DNA of 64,000 nucleotides from Boswellia sacra (taxonomy: Eukaryota > Streptophyta > Magnoliopsida > Sapindales > Burseraceae). Below, piece by piece: positions 12,528 through 24,500 of the stretch. Made by a program: the position numbers and the translations under genes. The DNA lies in contig SNVD02004565.1 of assembly GCA_013180625.2 (NCBI GenBank), forward strand, positions 1,364,001 to 1,428,000. Reading direction: 5' to 3'. The notes beneath the pieces are model-generated. The model did no database searches, was not told the DNA's origin, and was given only the letters and a program-made list of their open reading frames with translations. Positions within the stretch are counted from its first letter, which is position 1. The number at the start of each line of letters is the position of its first letter.

Positions 12528-13571
12528 GGGAGATTCTCCTTTTACCCCTCAGGTAAGGTCCGACAACATGTGTTCCCCTAGATTTTTCAAAATTATAATT
12601 TACCATCTCGTTTCGAATTGAATCTGTTAACTTAAACAAAGAGCGAGTCTTTGATGATGAGAGAAAAGAAAATATATATAATATGACTAAAATATTCTTA
12701 TATCACCTATTTTTTGCTGTTAAATAGACCATAATAGCAATTTTGTATAAAATTAATAAATTTTTTTATTAAAACTAATTAAAAACTTTTACATCCTCCC
12801 CTCCTTCAATCTCTCTCCCCTCTCCATTTTCGTCATCCTATCGCCATCGCCATTGCTCTGTCGCTACCGCCACTGCGACACTAACCTTCTACGTCCCTCC
12901 TTTGTGTATCTCTCTCACTTCTGCTCCCGATCTTGGTCCATTTCCCTCAGGCCGATTCGTAAACCACATAGTTGGCCACCGACGCTATGCTCTCGTCACC
13001 GTCGGCGCTTTCCACTCTCTCACGATCTTGGTACTCCTCTTTCGCTTTGATTCAGAAACCACACAACTCATCAAACTCCTTCAATTTAGTCTTTAAGTTT
13101 TCTTTTTTAGTTGATTTTGATTTTTGTTTTTTGATTTTGAATGCATTTGTGATGTTTTTGGGTTGTAGATCACTGCAAATTTTGGTTGTTTGTGTAGCAG
13201 TTGGCCGGGTTATTTAAGTGGTGATCTTGTTGAGGTGCATTGCCGGATGTTGTTGTTAGCTTTGCTGTTTGGACGGTGCTCTACATCGTCGGTTGCTGGA
13301 TAGCTCTGGTGCACTGGCTACATTGTGGGTTGCCGGGTAACGAGTCCTGGATATTGAACTTATATAACTGATATGGTATGGCAACATCCACAGTAAGGAA
13401 ATAAGGAATATTTGCATCTTATTTTATTTCAACTCAATTTGTTTTCTATTTTACCTTTATAGAGTTTAAGTTAACGGATTCAATTCGAACTAAAGAGGTA
13501 AATTGCAATATTGAAAAATCTAGGGGAAGATGTTTTGCACCTTACCCTGGAGGGTAAAATCGAAATATCCC
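12528..13571. mobile_element. Mutator-like element with long TIRs, candidate Pack-MULE
   Basis: The ends are inverted repeats of about 110 bp. Left arm 12528-12640 and the reverse complement of right arm 13463-13571 share TACCC, GGTAAGGT, CCCCTAGATTTTTCAA, AATTTACC, TCGAATTGAATC and GTTAACTTAAAC in the same order, about 80% by eye. The flanks are CAATTTAAT (12519-12527) and TAATTTAAT (13572-13580), a 9-bp target duplication with one mismatch. Long TIRs plus a 9-bp duplication fit Mutator-like elements. The 1044-bp element has no transposase. Its interior at 12790-13080 is GC-rich and gene-like, unlike the surrounding AT-rich DNA, which suggests a captured gene fragment. I do not recognise the source. 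Overlapping frames of 64-81 codons there are not convincing genes. Confidence 0.75.
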
Positions 13572-13580
13572 TAATTTAAT

Positions 13581-16030
13581 TTTATTTAATACTGTCAGGA
13601 GCAAGTAGACAGAAGATACAATTGTGTCTGTGATCTCAACCGCTTTTGTCGATTATATTCTCTCAAATATATTCCTTATATCTGGTACGTTTTTATTAGA
13701 ATAATATTATATATCATAATTTTTTACAGATTGAGAGATACTAAAGGTGAAATTCTAAAATTGGACGAGTAATCATTTTATTTGTAATATAGATTTTTCA
13801 TTTTCGGTTATGGTCTAGAAGTTTATAAACAGACATAAAGGGCATATGCTGTAGAAAGCGCGGAAAAGCCTTATTTAAGTTTAGACAGATATTAAAAAAA
13901 TAAAAAATAAAAAAAGATAGGCTTCGTCTAGGAAAATGGATAAAACCATAAACGTGCGCTGTCGAGAGTCGACTGTATATGGGTTTCATCGTCTCCTATG
14001 CTGACCCCACCACCCCCGGACTTCCGGACCCACTTCACTTTTGGTCTTATCTGATTTTAAGAATAGCCCACAACATGGTAGGCCCCATGTAGCCGCTGCA
14101 AAGTGCGTTTCTTCTGTAGTGTATAAATTATTTTTTTTTCAAAAAGGAAAATGTTTATTAAAGTAAAAGCAAACCAATGATTGTGGTTTTGCAACATGGC
14201 TATGCTGTTCCCATGCTTCGTCATGTATTATATCACTTTGCTTGTACAATAATACAATTTGTATACTTACAAAGTACAAGTATAGAAAGTTGTATATGAT
14301 AGTGGAATATCGTCACGGTGAAGGGCATGATGGGGGAGGCAGGCATGTGGTGTCAGAACCATGCTCTCATGACTCTTCCCTCATGCATGCATCACCATGC
14401 TGCATGCAACCATGTTTGAGTCATATCATGGTATGTCGCATAATACACGGAGTATGTTTTTCTATGGGGCCTATTTGAGTTGGACGATAGAGATGGAATT
14501 ATTAAAAAAAAAAATGTTGATTATTAATTATACTTACAAGTTAAGCAAATGGAATCTAAGTTCAAATTACGTGTTTAATTAATTCCTTCAAGTTACCAAA
14601 CTATGTTGGAAATCATTTTACTTACTCTTCATCATATCAGCTGGTGGGTCTTGGTCAATATATTTTTTTTTAAGATAAAAATCTAGTCTATATAATTATT
14701 TATCATACTTTATAACATTGTATTTGAGATAAAAATGAATCATGTACTACTACTTTTTGACTGTTTTACAAGCCTCGGCATCGATTCTTTAAAGACTAGT
14801 AATGGTGCCCTCTTGATTATAAACATACCCAGATGCAGATGCTGATGCTGTATGAAATTACGACACGTAGCAAAACTTTACAAGAGAGTTTCTCATTGTG
14901 TTCCACGTAGCCAACAAGAGTATCAAATCTCAAATTCATTGCTGAGTGTGAATGAATTTGAGAAACAAAATGAAACCTTCATTGCTGAGTGTGAATGTAA
15001 GAAAACAAGATAGCATGGCATCAGGAGCAGTGAATCCCATTAGAAAAAGAGTATTTAAATCATCAATAAATTTAGAGAATGTTGAAATATGTGGTACAAC
15101 GCACACTCAATAACCTTAGGTAGCTGAGATCCACTTTAGTGCATTATAAGCAAAGCGTTCCACTGCCTAAATCATGATTATTATCTTCACTTTCGATTTC
15201 AGGAACCCAAGTCCTCTTAAACAAGTTTTCTCCAATCTCAAATTTCTGGGCCCAAAAGTTATATCCAGGTTACTGGGCATCGATGCCCATATTACTAGGC
15301 CCATAACAACCACCGACAAAGTGTCACCTAATCTTAGGGGCATTTAAATACATATAATCCTATAACCAAATTGTGAAAAGTAGGTCAATGACAATATGCC
15401 ATCGCATGAGACTACTAACAACCTCGAAAGTTAGGGTCAATCGCTTTTTTTATTTGAAGTCTAAATTATACGAAATTTCACGCTTAAACTTGTTTACGGT
15501 GATTGTTTTTAAGATTAAACACTTTTTCTCGCATAATTATATCTTAATAGAAAAAGCTATGATTTTTATCTTTTGTATGAGTGGTAAAAGATTTGAATTG
15601 ATTATCTAGTTTTTATGTTTTAAAATATCCTTAATAATTTTAATAATTTTATATTTTGTAAATTCTATATGTTCTTGTCCTAATTCTAAACTCTTTTATG
15701 AGATCAAATTGCAAATCAACTCTTTCAAGCTTCAATTTTTTTTTGTTTTTAATTATTCTATTGTTAAAATCATTTTTTCAATACTCGTTTGTTATTTTTT
15801 GATTACATAATAATTGACAAATTTTCATATTATATATAAGACACATTAATCAATAATATAATTTTGTTATGACACTATAGTATTCTAATTTTGATTTTAT
15901 TGTATTGATTAATTCCATATGTTTATATAACTTATATAATGTGTAATACATATAATACTAATAAGGGTATATATATCAAATTATTAGCTTTTAGGCATTT
16001 TTAATCATTAAAAATAAACAACTTACGACT
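13581..16030. other. AT-rich spacer, no gene recognised
   Basis: No gene is seen. At 14936-15000 a short block (CATTGCTGAGTGTGAATG) is repeated directly with about 26 bp between copies. A GC-rich patch near 14000-14035 (CCCCACCACCCCCGGAC) has no coding frame. Frames up to 78 codons lack any family resemblance. Confidence 0.5.
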
Positions 16031-16031
16031 T

Positions 16032-16848
16032 AGGACATGTTTGTTTCAGCTTCTCCAAGTAGAGCTTAATGAAGTAAAATTTTGGTTGGATTTTTCTATT
16101 GACTAAAAGAGTTTTTTTAACGCTAAAAGCTCTAATAAAATTTTTTGTGTCGTTTAGTTGTTACTCAAGAGGAGCTTTTAAATAATTAAAAAACTATTTT
16201 ATATCTACTAAAAGAAGCCCAAAATTGAGATTTTTGAGAAAAGTTCCTTTTAAGTCTTTTTTTTGTTTTAAAATCTCAAAGATACGTTTATTTAATTTTA
16301 AATATTTTACTTTATTATTTCTTTATAACAAAACTCAATTTTGATAATTTAATTATAATAAATACTTCTATATTTGTCCCATCAAACAATTAATAACTTT
16401 TTAATAAAGCTCTACTTTTATAAACTCTACTTCAATAAGCTCTGCTTGTAAAAGTTAAAACATTCAGCCATAAATCTTTTTAGAGTAGAACTTTCAAAAG
16501 TAAAACTTTTATTAAACAATTATTGATTGGTTGATGGGATAAATATAGAAATATTTATTATAATTAAATTACCAAAATAATGTTTTGTTATAATAAAAGA
16601 ATGAAGTAAAATATTTCAAATTAAATGAGAGTATATTTAACATTTTAAATCTGTCAAAAAGCTCAAAAAGAGATTTTCTGAAAGGCCTCAATTTTGGACT
16701 TCTTCTTAGTAATGTAACACAACTTTTTTAATCATCTATAAACTCTTTTCGTATGGCAATCAAATGATACAAAAAATTATTTTAAAAAGTTTTTAACATT
16801 CAAAAAGCTTTTTTGAATGGTATAAAAACCCAAACAAACATGCTCTTG
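16032..16848. mobile_element. large fold-back element (two MITE arms head to head)
   Basis: The about 815-bp sequence folds on itself. The left arm (about 16032-16440) and the reverse complement of the right arm (about 16440-16848) share CATGTTTGTTT at the ends. They also share AATAAATA, TTTAATTATAATAAATA, TCCCATCAA and CCAAAATTGAG blocks in the same order. A single-arm relative lies at 46013-46412. There is no coding capacity. The length and short termini suggest a hAT-like or fold-back non-autonomous transposon. The target duplication is not clear. Confidence 0.7.
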
Positions 16849-17279
16849 TTATCATATCTTAAAAAATAAAAACAAACATATCATTCAAACATTTATATTT
16901 AAACATACTCATATTACAGTCAAATTTAGACCAATTCAAATTAAAAAATAAAAAATAAAATGCCCCTTAGTCTCTGTTGAGCATTAATTGACATTCACTT
17001 ATCAAATGCCGGCCTTTTTATTCTATAGTATCGACAAATTCACAAAACTTGAAACAATTAGCAACGTGTCAAGCTACTATTTCTCAAAAAATTGACCACA
17101 GGAAACATGAAATGAAATATGCAAAAACACGGGTGAATATGAAATATGCATTCCTGCACAAAAGAATGAGTATTCTTTTAAAGGAATATAATACTGCTGA
17201 TGGAAGGACCATTGCAGCTATTGCACACAAGAATTTTGGGAAACTACAATATGAGCGACATACAACAATGAGTCAGTGA

Positions 17280-19987
17280 CTAACTACCACTCTTTTTAAC
17301 CGGGAGAGGCCACGACAATCTCCTATGGTTTGTGCCATCTAACTGATTACTATCACTTGCTTCACTATTTTCATCTTCTGCTTCTTGCTGCGCTTCGTCT
17401 TGTCTTCTTAGGCTTCTGATAGCCAAGTCATCAAAGCTTGACTCATTCCTCCAAGGAGGTGGGGTCACACAATCAGATTCACCTGGTACTCTCTTTGAGG
17501 AATCCTTAGCTGGTGTAGTTGGCAGCGAGGCAGAATGACCAACTCTTAGATTTTGAAGCGTCGCAAATGATTCTCTCATGGCAGACATGGCTTCAAAGAA
17601 TCGGGTGCATGATGCTAAAGCGACAGGAATTGGGCGAAGCATCTCCTGCATCAAGAAATTGGGATGATCACATTCTGCATTAGTATATCCTGTTCCCACT
17701 TGCACATAAAATACTTGATGTAGTTTCAATCAGCATAAACAATGTTATCTCTTCAACTATAAATTGAAGTAACATTTGTAACCATATGGACAATAAAGCA
17801 TCAAATCTGAATAAATAACGTATAAAGTGGACTGTAACTCAAACCAGGAACATCCTCAAGAATTAAAAAATCGTGTCACAAATTAAGGTTTCACAAAAGC
17901 TGACTTACTTCATGAAAGAGCACTGATATTTCCAGAAACATCACAGAGATTGCACATATACAATATTTTGTTTGATCATCACACTTACTAAATCCCTTTC
18001 AAAGGATGCTTCAAATTCAATACTTCATCATCATTATTTTCTGAGGTTATTGACACCAAAAGCACTAGTATCCAAGCCAAGAAAACTAGATAATAAAAAG
18101 GAGTATGCGGACTCTGAAATCTAAAAATCTCCCTTGAATATTGGCATTTTTTACATGATATGACTAATCCATATCAAGGTTCACTCAGTCGAAACTGAAA
18201 ATTAATGTGCAAAGCTTAGATGTAATAATGGAACAAAAATATGCCAAAGATTAAAGATTCACAATATGGCATTCTTTGGTAGGTAAAAAATCAAAGACTG
18301 CATAACATACCCCCCAAACTGAAGGAGGCTCCTTAAAGTTCTGACTCCATTGGAAATCTGCAACCGATGCTGTCAAAGCTCCATAATCACTAGCAGCTTT
18401 CATCAGTAGTTCTGAAAATTGTTTCTGTGCAGATCCAACCAAAAGATGCCATTAAATATTACATAAAGCAATTAAAGCCAGATACATAGATTTCTCTGCT
18501 TAAATTGTAGTGTCAATTGCACGTTTGTTTAGCATGCCACTTATTGGATGTAGATGTTCCAGCATTTTTCTTAAAAACAGAAATATGAATTCATGAATTT
18601 ATATTAGTCCAAGTCAAAAGCAAGTTCCATTATGTCCATAGATTTCAACCCGCTTAAAAGAAAGCATGTTTCTACAGGAAACAAACCTGATATTCTGCTT
18701 CCACAGGAATGCAATCTAGCGAATAGGGTTGTTGAAGACGAGCTATAATGCGATCCTGATGTCATTTATCAATTACGAAAGAAAAGTTATACGACATAGA
18801 CCAAAGCCATAATATGTATGACATCAAATGGAATAAGCAGGCAAGAATATATCAAATTTCTAAACAAGGCAAAATCATTTTTAATGGCCACTATAAGTCA
18901 ATTTTTCAACTTTCAAGATTGACGCCATTTCTGTAGCATATAGAGGACTCAGAGATATTCCAAAAAGACACATCAAAATTCTTAAAGAGCATACAGCAGT
19001 GTTCCACACATCTAAAATTGAAAACTTAGTAATATTTAGCAATAACAATTTCAAGCACATACTATCCTGACACTATAGCAATTTTATGAACCAGTGCCGA
19101 GAGGACAACAATCATATCTATGTTAAGTTTCTTCTGTCTGCATTCATGTAAGTGAGTGCACGCACTAAAGTCATATATTAAAAGGGCGCATATATAATAA
19201 CTCAAGAATGCAGCAACAGTCTCTATCGCCGAATACATCAAACTCATCATATTCAAGTGAGAAGCCAGTACATAAAGTATTAGATATATTACCTTATTCT
19301 GAATAACATCTTTCAATATAGTAGTAATCCTTGCTAAAGTTTCAATCTTCTTTTCCATTTCACTCACATGAGTCAAATGCGCCACGTTTTTATCATCCTA
19401 CAAGTTTTGACATTCAAATCATGAAAAACTGAGTTACAAAGAAATGACTTTCCAGTTTCTTTCTCAATGAAATACCACTCCAATGCATTATCAGAACACA
19501 CTGACCTTTCGACCTTGAAGTTCGACTTGCAGATCCGCTATCTTCCTCTGAACAGCAGTTAATTCTCTCAATACTCTTATCAAATCATCACCCTTCTCAC
19601 CACCATTCGCGCTTAAGTTTTGAAGTTCTTCCTACATTAACCCAGAATTAAAATAAATCGAAATTTGAGACATCCAAAACCCAATTCCACCTCAAATGGC
19701 CAACAAGCAACTAATTTCAGCAATTAATTTGAAAATTTTATGCAAATAATCTAACAAAACATAACAGAAGAACAAGTAAGACGTAGTTTTCATCAACTTC
19801 TGAGCAAGAAACAAAACCTATAAGACTAATAATTGGGAGCAATTGAGAAAATGGGAACCTGGGAAGGAAGAGGAGCGACGGAGAAGCCGAGATCGGCGGC
19901 AATGGAGAGAGCATCGGACATGCCTCCGATGCGTCTGAGAGGTTTCTTACCGACCCACGTCGTGCCCGTGTCACTTCCCATTGACAT
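17280..19987 (-). CDS. AUG2: AUGMIN complex subunit 2
   Basis: Six coding exons: 19859-19987, 19506-19631, 19293-19397, 18687-18755, 18311-18424 and 17280-17645, giving 302 aa with every junction in phase 0. AUG2 is a subunit of the eight-member augmin complex. Augmin recruits gamma-tubulin ring complexes to existing microtubules for branching nucleation in spindle, phragmoplast and cortical arrays. The sequence matches what I know of plant AUG2. The N terminus contains [13 protein letters not shown] and [13 protein letters not shown] coiled-coil stretch ([15 protein letters not shown], then [11 protein letters not shown]) leads into [17 protein letters not shown]. The core includes [17 protein letters not shown] and [18 protein letters not shown]. 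The Ser/Pro-rich tail ([19 protein letters not shown]) is acidic near its end. Length is close to the Arabidopsis protein (about 300 aa). The first of two nearby in-frame ATGs (MSMGSD) was chosen. It is divergently arranged with the short unit at 20.4 kb. Confidence 0.92.
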
Positions 19988-20400
19988 TTTCCTCGCCAAC
20001 CAAACACTGTCTTAGCTACAACCTGTCGCGGACGGCAATTTGAAATTTTCAGAAATGATCGAAGCTGCTTCACTGCTGATTGAATTGCAAAGTTTGAAAA
20101 ATTGGTAGTTAAATATTCGAAATTTTACAAAAAAATGAAAAATTAATTAATTTCATTTTCCATTTCTTTTAAAAATAATTTTCAAGTAATAATAAAATTC
20201 CAAATCGGTTCCCTCCTTTTCGTCTAAGCCCAAAACCATTCTGGACCATTAATGAAAAAGCCCAACATTTTCCGGCCCATCAGTTCACGATCCAATAACA
20301 GAATGTCTCTACCTCAAATTAGGGTTTCGCTTCTCCCTTTCTCTCCTCTATATAAACTCCTTCGAAGCTGACATCTTCACTTACTGTAATCTACTTCTAG
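19988..20400. promoter_or_regulatory. divergent promoter between AUG2 and a short + strand unit
   Basis: The about 400-bp interval carries three site-II-type GCCCA/GGCCCA motifs (20226-20232, 20258-20264, 20274-20280). A telo-box (TAGGGTTT) lies at 20320-20327 and a TATA box (TATATAAA) at 20349-20356. A second telo-box lies at 20403-20410. Site II plus telo-box is a known combination in promoters of plant ribosomal, cell-cycle and snoRNA genes. The TATA box points to the + strand, with a predicted start near 20380. AUG2 starts in the opposite direction. Confidence 0.6.
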
Positions 20401-20514
20401 TCTAGGGTTTCAGTGTTTTCGTCTCTCTTGGTGCTTGAAAAATGCTTCTTTTTTGTTAAAGTTTGAATTTTTATTCCCGATGAGGAAGCAAACCCAATTG
20501 ATAGGAAGTGCCGT

Positions 20515-20619
20515 ATGACACTTTACTCTGCAGCGGCAGCGTCCGGGGAATGCCATGCGTCCCATCCACCGATCACCAGCCCTCTGATTCGTCTCCTTCA
20601 CCGGATTCGTGGTCTTTGA
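20515..20619 (+). CDS. candidate 34-aa short ORF in a promoter-bearing unit
   Basis: The frame runs from ATG 20515 to TGA 20619. It starts MTLYSAAAASGECHAS and ends SPLIRLLHRIRGL, so it is Ala/Ser-rich at the start and has a basic, Leu/Arg-rich end. A preceding 12-codon ORF (ATG 20480, stop 20516-20518) overlaps its start by ATGA, a layout that can allow reinitiation. A five-codon ORF starts at 20442. All lie 60-240 bp downstream of the TATA box predicted for this strand. The GC-rich stretch differs from the AT-rich flanks. I do not recognise the peptide, and it overlaps half of the hairpin described separately, so the RNA rather than the peptide may be the product. No larger main ORF follows on this strand before 21.3 kb. 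Confidence 0.3.
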   Translation: MTLYSAAAASGECHASHPPITSPLIRLLHRIRGL

Positions 20620-20652
20620 GTCGGTTGATTGGTCGGGACGTCGTGGCATTCC
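20547..20652 (+). ncRNA. GC-rich imperfect hairpin, candidate structured RNA
   Basis: The arm GGAATGCCATGCGTCCC (20547-20563) is nearly complementary to GGGACGTCGTGGCATTCC (20635-20652). This gives a 9-bp and a 6-bp perfect stem separated by a small internal loop. The pairing can extend inward through ACCGATCA (about 20569-20576) with TGATTGGT (20626-20633), using one G-U pair. The terminal loop is about 50 nt. It lies about 165 bp downstream of the predicted transcription start. The shape is compatible with a miRNA-like precursor or another structured RNA. I could not match it to a known miRNA, snoRNA, 7SL or snRNA. No convincing C/D or H/ACA boxes were found. Confidence 0.35.
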
Positions 20653-20659
20653 GTCGGTG

Positions 20660-21556
20660 TTAGCCGGTGTGTGTGTGATTTGAAACGGGACCCTGAGGGC
20701 TTTTCGTGTTTTGTTTTTCGTTGTTTTGAATTTGGATAGGTGGGTCTGATGCCACGTCGCCGGTAGCTTACGAGCGTTGACCGGCGATGCTATGATTGGA
20801 CCAAAAGCAATCGAATGTTTCGCTTGCTGATAGGAACCTGTGGATCTCAATCTTAATTGGTCTACGGAGCCGATTTCGGCGATTACATTTCTATGATAAA
20901 TTTTTTAAATTTGAAGGAGAAGCCAATGAGGATTTTTGATCTTTTAAGTTGGAATTACCGGCTGAATTTGCTTTGATGTTAAATAGACTGGCTATCTGAG
21001 GCTTCTAATAATTTCATATTTTATGAAAAATTAAAAAAAAAAATCTTGACTCACATTTCTCTTTTACACAAATGTGATGTGAAAGGATCATGGACCCTTT
21101 ATGAAAATAAGGAACAAGACCCTTTGCATTAGGCAAAAGCATTGATGAGAACATCGGATGAGAAGTGTTTGATAAAAAATAAAATGTGTGCGCTTGTGAA
21201 TGGCATAAAATTAAGCAACATGAGATGTTGTAGGAGTACCCATGAAACAGAAAACATGAGAATGAAGTGATTTGTTTTATTTATGAATGCATCTACAGAA
21301 GAGCATGGATGAAATGTTCTACAATCCTAACTTATATTCAAGTTAACATTGGCTGGCTGGCTCACAAAAAAATTGATAATGATACTTAAGAAAGGAGGAT
21401 TAACATTTGCGAAGATGCTTTGTTTGTCTTGCATGCATGATACTGGACATACAACTCCAACAAAAACGTGGTCAGTCCTGTTAATTGAATTGGATTTGAC
21501 TGTAGAAGGAATTAAAATCTCTTCAGCTTCGGCTTCTGCTTTTTTAACCCCTTTCT
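20660..21556. other. 3' part of the short unit and spacer to NAT3
   Basis: The sequence changes from GC-rich to AT-rich near 20900. This may mark the end of the short transcription unit, since T/A-rich polyadenylation-like sequence follows at 20970-21050. The region 21200-21556 probably includes the 3' untranslated region of the minus-strand transporter. Nothing else was recognised. Confidence 0.35.
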
Positions 21557-24500
21557 CTATGTGGGCGGGAAGAACCTGTTGAGATTGAACGGCAAAGTGT
21601 AGAATTCCTCATTTCTGTTATCTCCCCTGAATGTTCTGAACTTTACCCACCAAGGCATCCCCCTATCTTTCTTTGACTTCTCCACTTCCAATGTATTGTC
21701 TAGGAACACTGCAACTATCAATCCCACTGTTGCTGGAGACGAGAATATGGTATTTAAGAAAGCATTGAACTGCAAACGGGAGGAATCCAATCCAATTAAA
21801 TGGAATTAAGACAAGGAAATTTATAATTCTCATGCATAGCATCACAGAGTAACTTTGTCAAGTCAATATACTCACCCATCCAGCTTTGGTATGAACAAGA
21901 CCCTGGTGTTGGGGATTCCAATATTCATTGAAAAATTGGGGCACAGATATGCCAAGAAAGAGTGAGAGCCCAGTAATAATAAGGTTTCGCATGCAGTTCA
22001 TGTTTGTGAATTGCAGAAATGATAATCCTACTGAAGCTGAAAACACGTAATGGAATTGTGTCATTAAGACTAATATGAAAGAAATAGAAAATATCTTAGC
22101 TTTAAATAATAATTGCATACCAACAAGGCCGAACAGAACACAGTATAATGCAGCAAATATTGGGAAGGGTATTGATGCAAAAACAGCTCCAAATTTTCCT
22201 GCAAAATATATAGAATTAACCTCGGAGTACAGTTTTCATATTTTCTCATCGTGAAGTCATTGATGCAGACCAATTTATTGAATTTCAGCTTGAAAAGCAT
22301 TATTCTTCTTTTAAATTGAGGAGGAGAACGAGTCAATTTAGCCTGATATTTTAGTTACAAAACAAGTAAACATATGCATAACATGCTTGGACACAAGTTA
22401 ATATGATTGAAAGACTTGTCCTCAGATCATGCCCAAAATTCCATGTGTCACAGTCAAGAGTAGTATATACCTAAGGTTGAAAAGAATATCATGAAGCCAG
22501 CAGATATTTGAACAACTCGACGACTCCCAACTCTGGTCAGTCCAAGGAGTCCCACATTCTCCCTGGAAGACATCGCCATGACTTCTGTTAAGTCTACATA
22601 ATATGGAAAACAGCGTAGCAATATGCCAGTACCATAAGCTGGACGTTGTTATTTAAAAGTGCAACTTACACAGAAACAGTAGAACCAGTGCCTGTCCCAA
22701 AGAGACCATCAAGCAATACACCAATCCCCTGCCAAAGTGATATTCAAAAGTCACTCAGATAAAATGTAGTCAAGTTCAACCTATATGTTAAAATCAATAG
22801 ATCAAGAAAATACAGAAGGGGTGAGCAGTTGCAAGTGACCAAATCACACACCTGCCAACCAATGCCACGGCTCAATACATAAGCAGGAGGTGGAGTGGCA
22901 ATTGCCAATCGAGATGCTGCCTTGTATGCTCCAGTTGACTGCAGCATGAATTCAAGTTGAGACGCAAAATTTTAAACCCATAGCAAGCAGTCATGAATGC
23001 ACTAGCGTGATATTTTGTAGTAAACCAAAAGAGTTATTCAGATGAGACCGCTTTGCAGAATATGGTGTACATTCAGAAACATATAAAGTATCTGAAGATA
23101 TACCTCAACCATAGACACAAGAACTGCTGACATCATAGCAAATGAATGACCTGCGGAAAATGTGGGAGGCCCCCACTGCAGAGGGTATGGAAACTTGAAC
23201 CTGAAGTAACCATAGCACATGAAATTCCACAAACAGTGAAAAAAACAACACAAATGATGGAAGATATGAACCGATTTTTGTTATACCATGGAGCAGTAGA
23301 TATAAGATTTGCTCTGTCTGTGCGACAATTGACTTGAGTTGTAGTTGGCTTGTCTCGATAAGCCCCACCAGCCGTTAAGGTAACAGAATATATCCAAATG
23401 ATTGCCACACATACTAATACTGGAAATCGTTCAAATATTGGTAACTCTCTCAATGGTCTCACGTGCTTGAGATACTGCAATGTCCAAAATGTATACAATA
23501 TGTGAAGAAAGAATCATTATGGTACAAGTCTTTACCAACAGACACAAATCACTTACTTGTGACAATCCAATAACCAACAATAGCATTGGTAACCCGATTT
23601 CAACACAATTCCCCAACTGAAAAAAGAAAAAGATTTCCATCGTAAATTAGAATCAGTTTTGAAGAGTGATCAAAGTATAATGGCAAAAGAAGAACTGAAG
23701 TATTTGAGGTACTGTCAATAGAATGAATTTGTGGCACCTATGCTTCTAAAGGCTAAGGTGTTTATATTACTCAGTGATCTGGGAAAGTTGATATTTTGTT
23801 TTGGTATCCATATTTTCCTTGGTTGAACAGAAAAGTTGTCAACAAAATAAAAAATTTCTTAATGGCTTAATTGAATGGTAGAGACTTCTAAGACAAAGTT
23901 TAGATCTCAGAATGTTTCAGTTAATAAACCAGAAGAAAACATTTAAATTTCTAGTTCCTGAGGCACTGGGAAGATGACATGTTAGATGTCAGGAACAATA
24001 ATATGACCACTTGGATGTAGATGATTGTATATATTTAAATAATTAGCCCTTAAGAGGTGCCAACCGCATCAAATGGAAGCTCCATCTTCAGTGTCAACCG
24101 AATCAATAAGATATATTTTTTTTCACAGCAATACCAACCAGAGGAAAACCCCGTTGAAACAATCCCAAGCCAACCAATCCAACAACAGGTGCCATACCAA
24201 GAGGACTGAAAAACCTGCAAGGAAGACCAATATAACAGTGAAACAATAATATATACGGGTTTCAATCTTTTACAAGCTTTTTGCTGCAAATGTACCGTGA
24301 AAAGAGACCCCAAACTTGGCTGTAGCCCAGGATAATTTGTATACTTGAGGCCACAATTAGAGCTCCTTGGATAGCTCGCATTGTTTGTATAAATCTCTGC
24401 AAACAATCAGAGGAGGAGATTTAATTTAGTTACCTATAACATGAGAAAGTTTTATTTCTGAAAAGGATATATGTTTATAGAAATATCCCAGATGGAACTC

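Noticed and set aside
12853..13217. three overlapping + frames of 64-81 codons as a gene
   Set aside because: They lie inside the Mutator-like element, overlap each other in different phases and look like captured sequence rather than a working gene.
20320..20440. telomerase RNA gene (telo-box as template)
   Set aside because: The TAGGGTTT sites are 8-bp promoter telo-boxes without the one-and-a-half-repeat template, and the expected plant Pol III upstream element was not found.
20547..20652. miR394 or miR160 precursor
   Set aside because: TGGCATTCCGTC resembles the start of miR394 (TTGGCATTCTGTCC), but the rest of the mature sequence does not match; miR160 also fails. Kept only as an unnamed hairpin.
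20410..20850. 146-codon minus-strand frame opposite the short unit
   Set aside because: It runs into the leader and promoter of the + strand unit, has no recognised features, and its openness follows from the GC-rich composition. The promoter signals point the other way.
24115..24140. Exon 5 of NAT3 extended to GGTATTGCT|GTGAAA
   Set aside because: It would insert extra residues in a conserved FPLLGNC segment; the upstream GTTGG donor restores the family sequence.
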